This document shows positions 63,744 through 64,000 of a stretch of DNA of 64,000 bases, in pieces. The notes beneath the pieces were generated by a model. The model saw nothing but the letters and a program-made list of their open reading frames with translations. It was not told the DNA's origin and did no database searches. Numbering within the stretch: position 1 is the stretch's first letter; the number at the start of each line of letters is the position of its first letter. The stretch comes from Algoriphagus sp. (GTDB lineage: Bacteria; Bacteroidota; Bacteroidia; Cytophagales; Cyclobacteriaceae), in contig NZ_JABXIN010000006.1 in the NCBI RefSeq assembly GCF_013373065.1, positions 61,416 to 125,415 on the forward strand, written 5' to 3'. Both the position numbers and the translations under genes were made by a program.

Positions 63744-63984
63744 AAGAAATAAGACCCCTTATGAACACAGAAGATTTTTGGCGTTTGATTTCAAGCTCCC
63801 TCCTCAAGGCTTCTTTTTTTGTTGGATAGGCTTCTAAATAAACAATTTTCCAAGGCCTTTTTCCAGCCGTATATCCTTTATGAGGACGGTTGTGCTTAGC
63901 CAATCTATCCTCTGGATCGCTGGAAACACCCACATAAAAGGAGCCGTCAAGCTCGGATTGAAGAATATAAACGTAAAAATCCAT
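63724..63984 (-). CDS. GIY-YIG nuclease family protein
   Basis: An 86-residue GIY-YIG endonuclease-fold protein: YVYILQSELDGSFYVGVSSD is the GIY...YIG pair, DRLAKHN carries the conserved Arg, and EALRRELEIK the catalytic Glu. It matches the small UPF0213/YhbQ-like group. The last six codons and stop (SPGSAG) lie inside the tRNA-Asp-like sequence that follows, so the gene's C-terminus is encoded by tRNA-derived DNA. Mobility of such genes is inferred from that junction; no other mobility gene is seen before the window ends 16 nt upstream. Confidence 0.88.
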   Translation of the reverse strand: MDFYVYILQSELDGSFYVGVSSDPEDRLAKHNRPHKGYTAGKRPWKIVYLEAYPTKKEALRRELEIKRQKSSVFIRGLISSPGSAG

Positions 63985-64000
63985 AACTAAAGGCCTAAAA

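Overview
This 64 kb window reads as chromosome of a Bacteroidota bacterium, most likely order Cytophagales and close to Cyclobacteriaceae (Algoriphagus-like). The support is the gene families (BT_3928-type DoxX/thioredoxin protein, DUF6089, DUF6090, DUF1599, DUF2807/GIN proteins, FloA with NfeD, SDR-type threonine dehydrogenase next to kbl), the near absence of Shine-Dalgarno sequences, -7 boxes of the form TAnnTTTG, C5-type haem synthesis (hemA, hemL) and an archaeal/eukaryotic-type prolyl-tRNA synthetase. Genus is inference. Coding density is high, and most transcription units end in hairpin plus T-tract terminators.

Layout. 0-3.5 kb: edge fragment of a flavin oxidoreductase, DUF547 lipoprotein, periplasmic rhodanese, cysteine-containing Crp/Fnr regulator, PD-(D/E)xK protein and a membrane HhH protein. 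3.6-9.7 kb: hemA, WG-repeat protein, floA-nfeD, proS. 9.8-19.4 kb: Gly/aromatic-rich lipoprotein, outer-membrane protein, overlapping DUF1599-BT_3928-aroK operon, folP-cdaA (c-di-AMP synthesis), divergent kbl and threonine dehydrogenase. 19.4-29.6 kb: hemL, receptor-like lipoprotein-activator homologue, guaA, phosphotriesterase-family lipoprotein, ligase-associated exonuclease, flavin reductase group, SDR, folE-queD. 29.9-41.4 kb: two L,D-transpeptidases, a tightly overlapping chain GNAT/nitrilase-kdsC-kdsA-L,D-transpeptidase, MscS, DUF6089, Na/Pi transporter, tandem Usp, GNAT, exported RidA and an unknown partner. 45.9-52.0 kb: AddB/AddA-like helicase-nuclease pair. 52.2-57.8 kb: GH67 alpha-glucuronidase, VOC, GNAT, creatininase-family, epimerase, UDG. 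58-64 kb: envelope proteins, a PlsC-patatin-MBL operon, accA, and a GIY-YIG gene fused to a tRNA-Asp-like remnant.

The accessory part is 41.49-45.87 kb. Four unrelated single-gene units (DUF6090, alpha/beta hydrolase lipoprotein, arylsulfatase, YdeI family) all lie on the + strand. Each gene is followed by a 100-145 nt imperfect palindrome with an outer core of the AAC...GTT type and an inner 5-7 bp stem, the architecture of integron attC sites. No integrase is present. I read this as an integrase-less cassette array in a Bacteroidota chromosome, the most interesting object in the window. Second is the GIY-YIG/tRNA-like unit at the right edge: the last codons of the endonuclease gene lie inside a tRNA-Asp-like sequence that has lost its 5' acceptor strand and has a self-complementary block in place of the anticodon arm.
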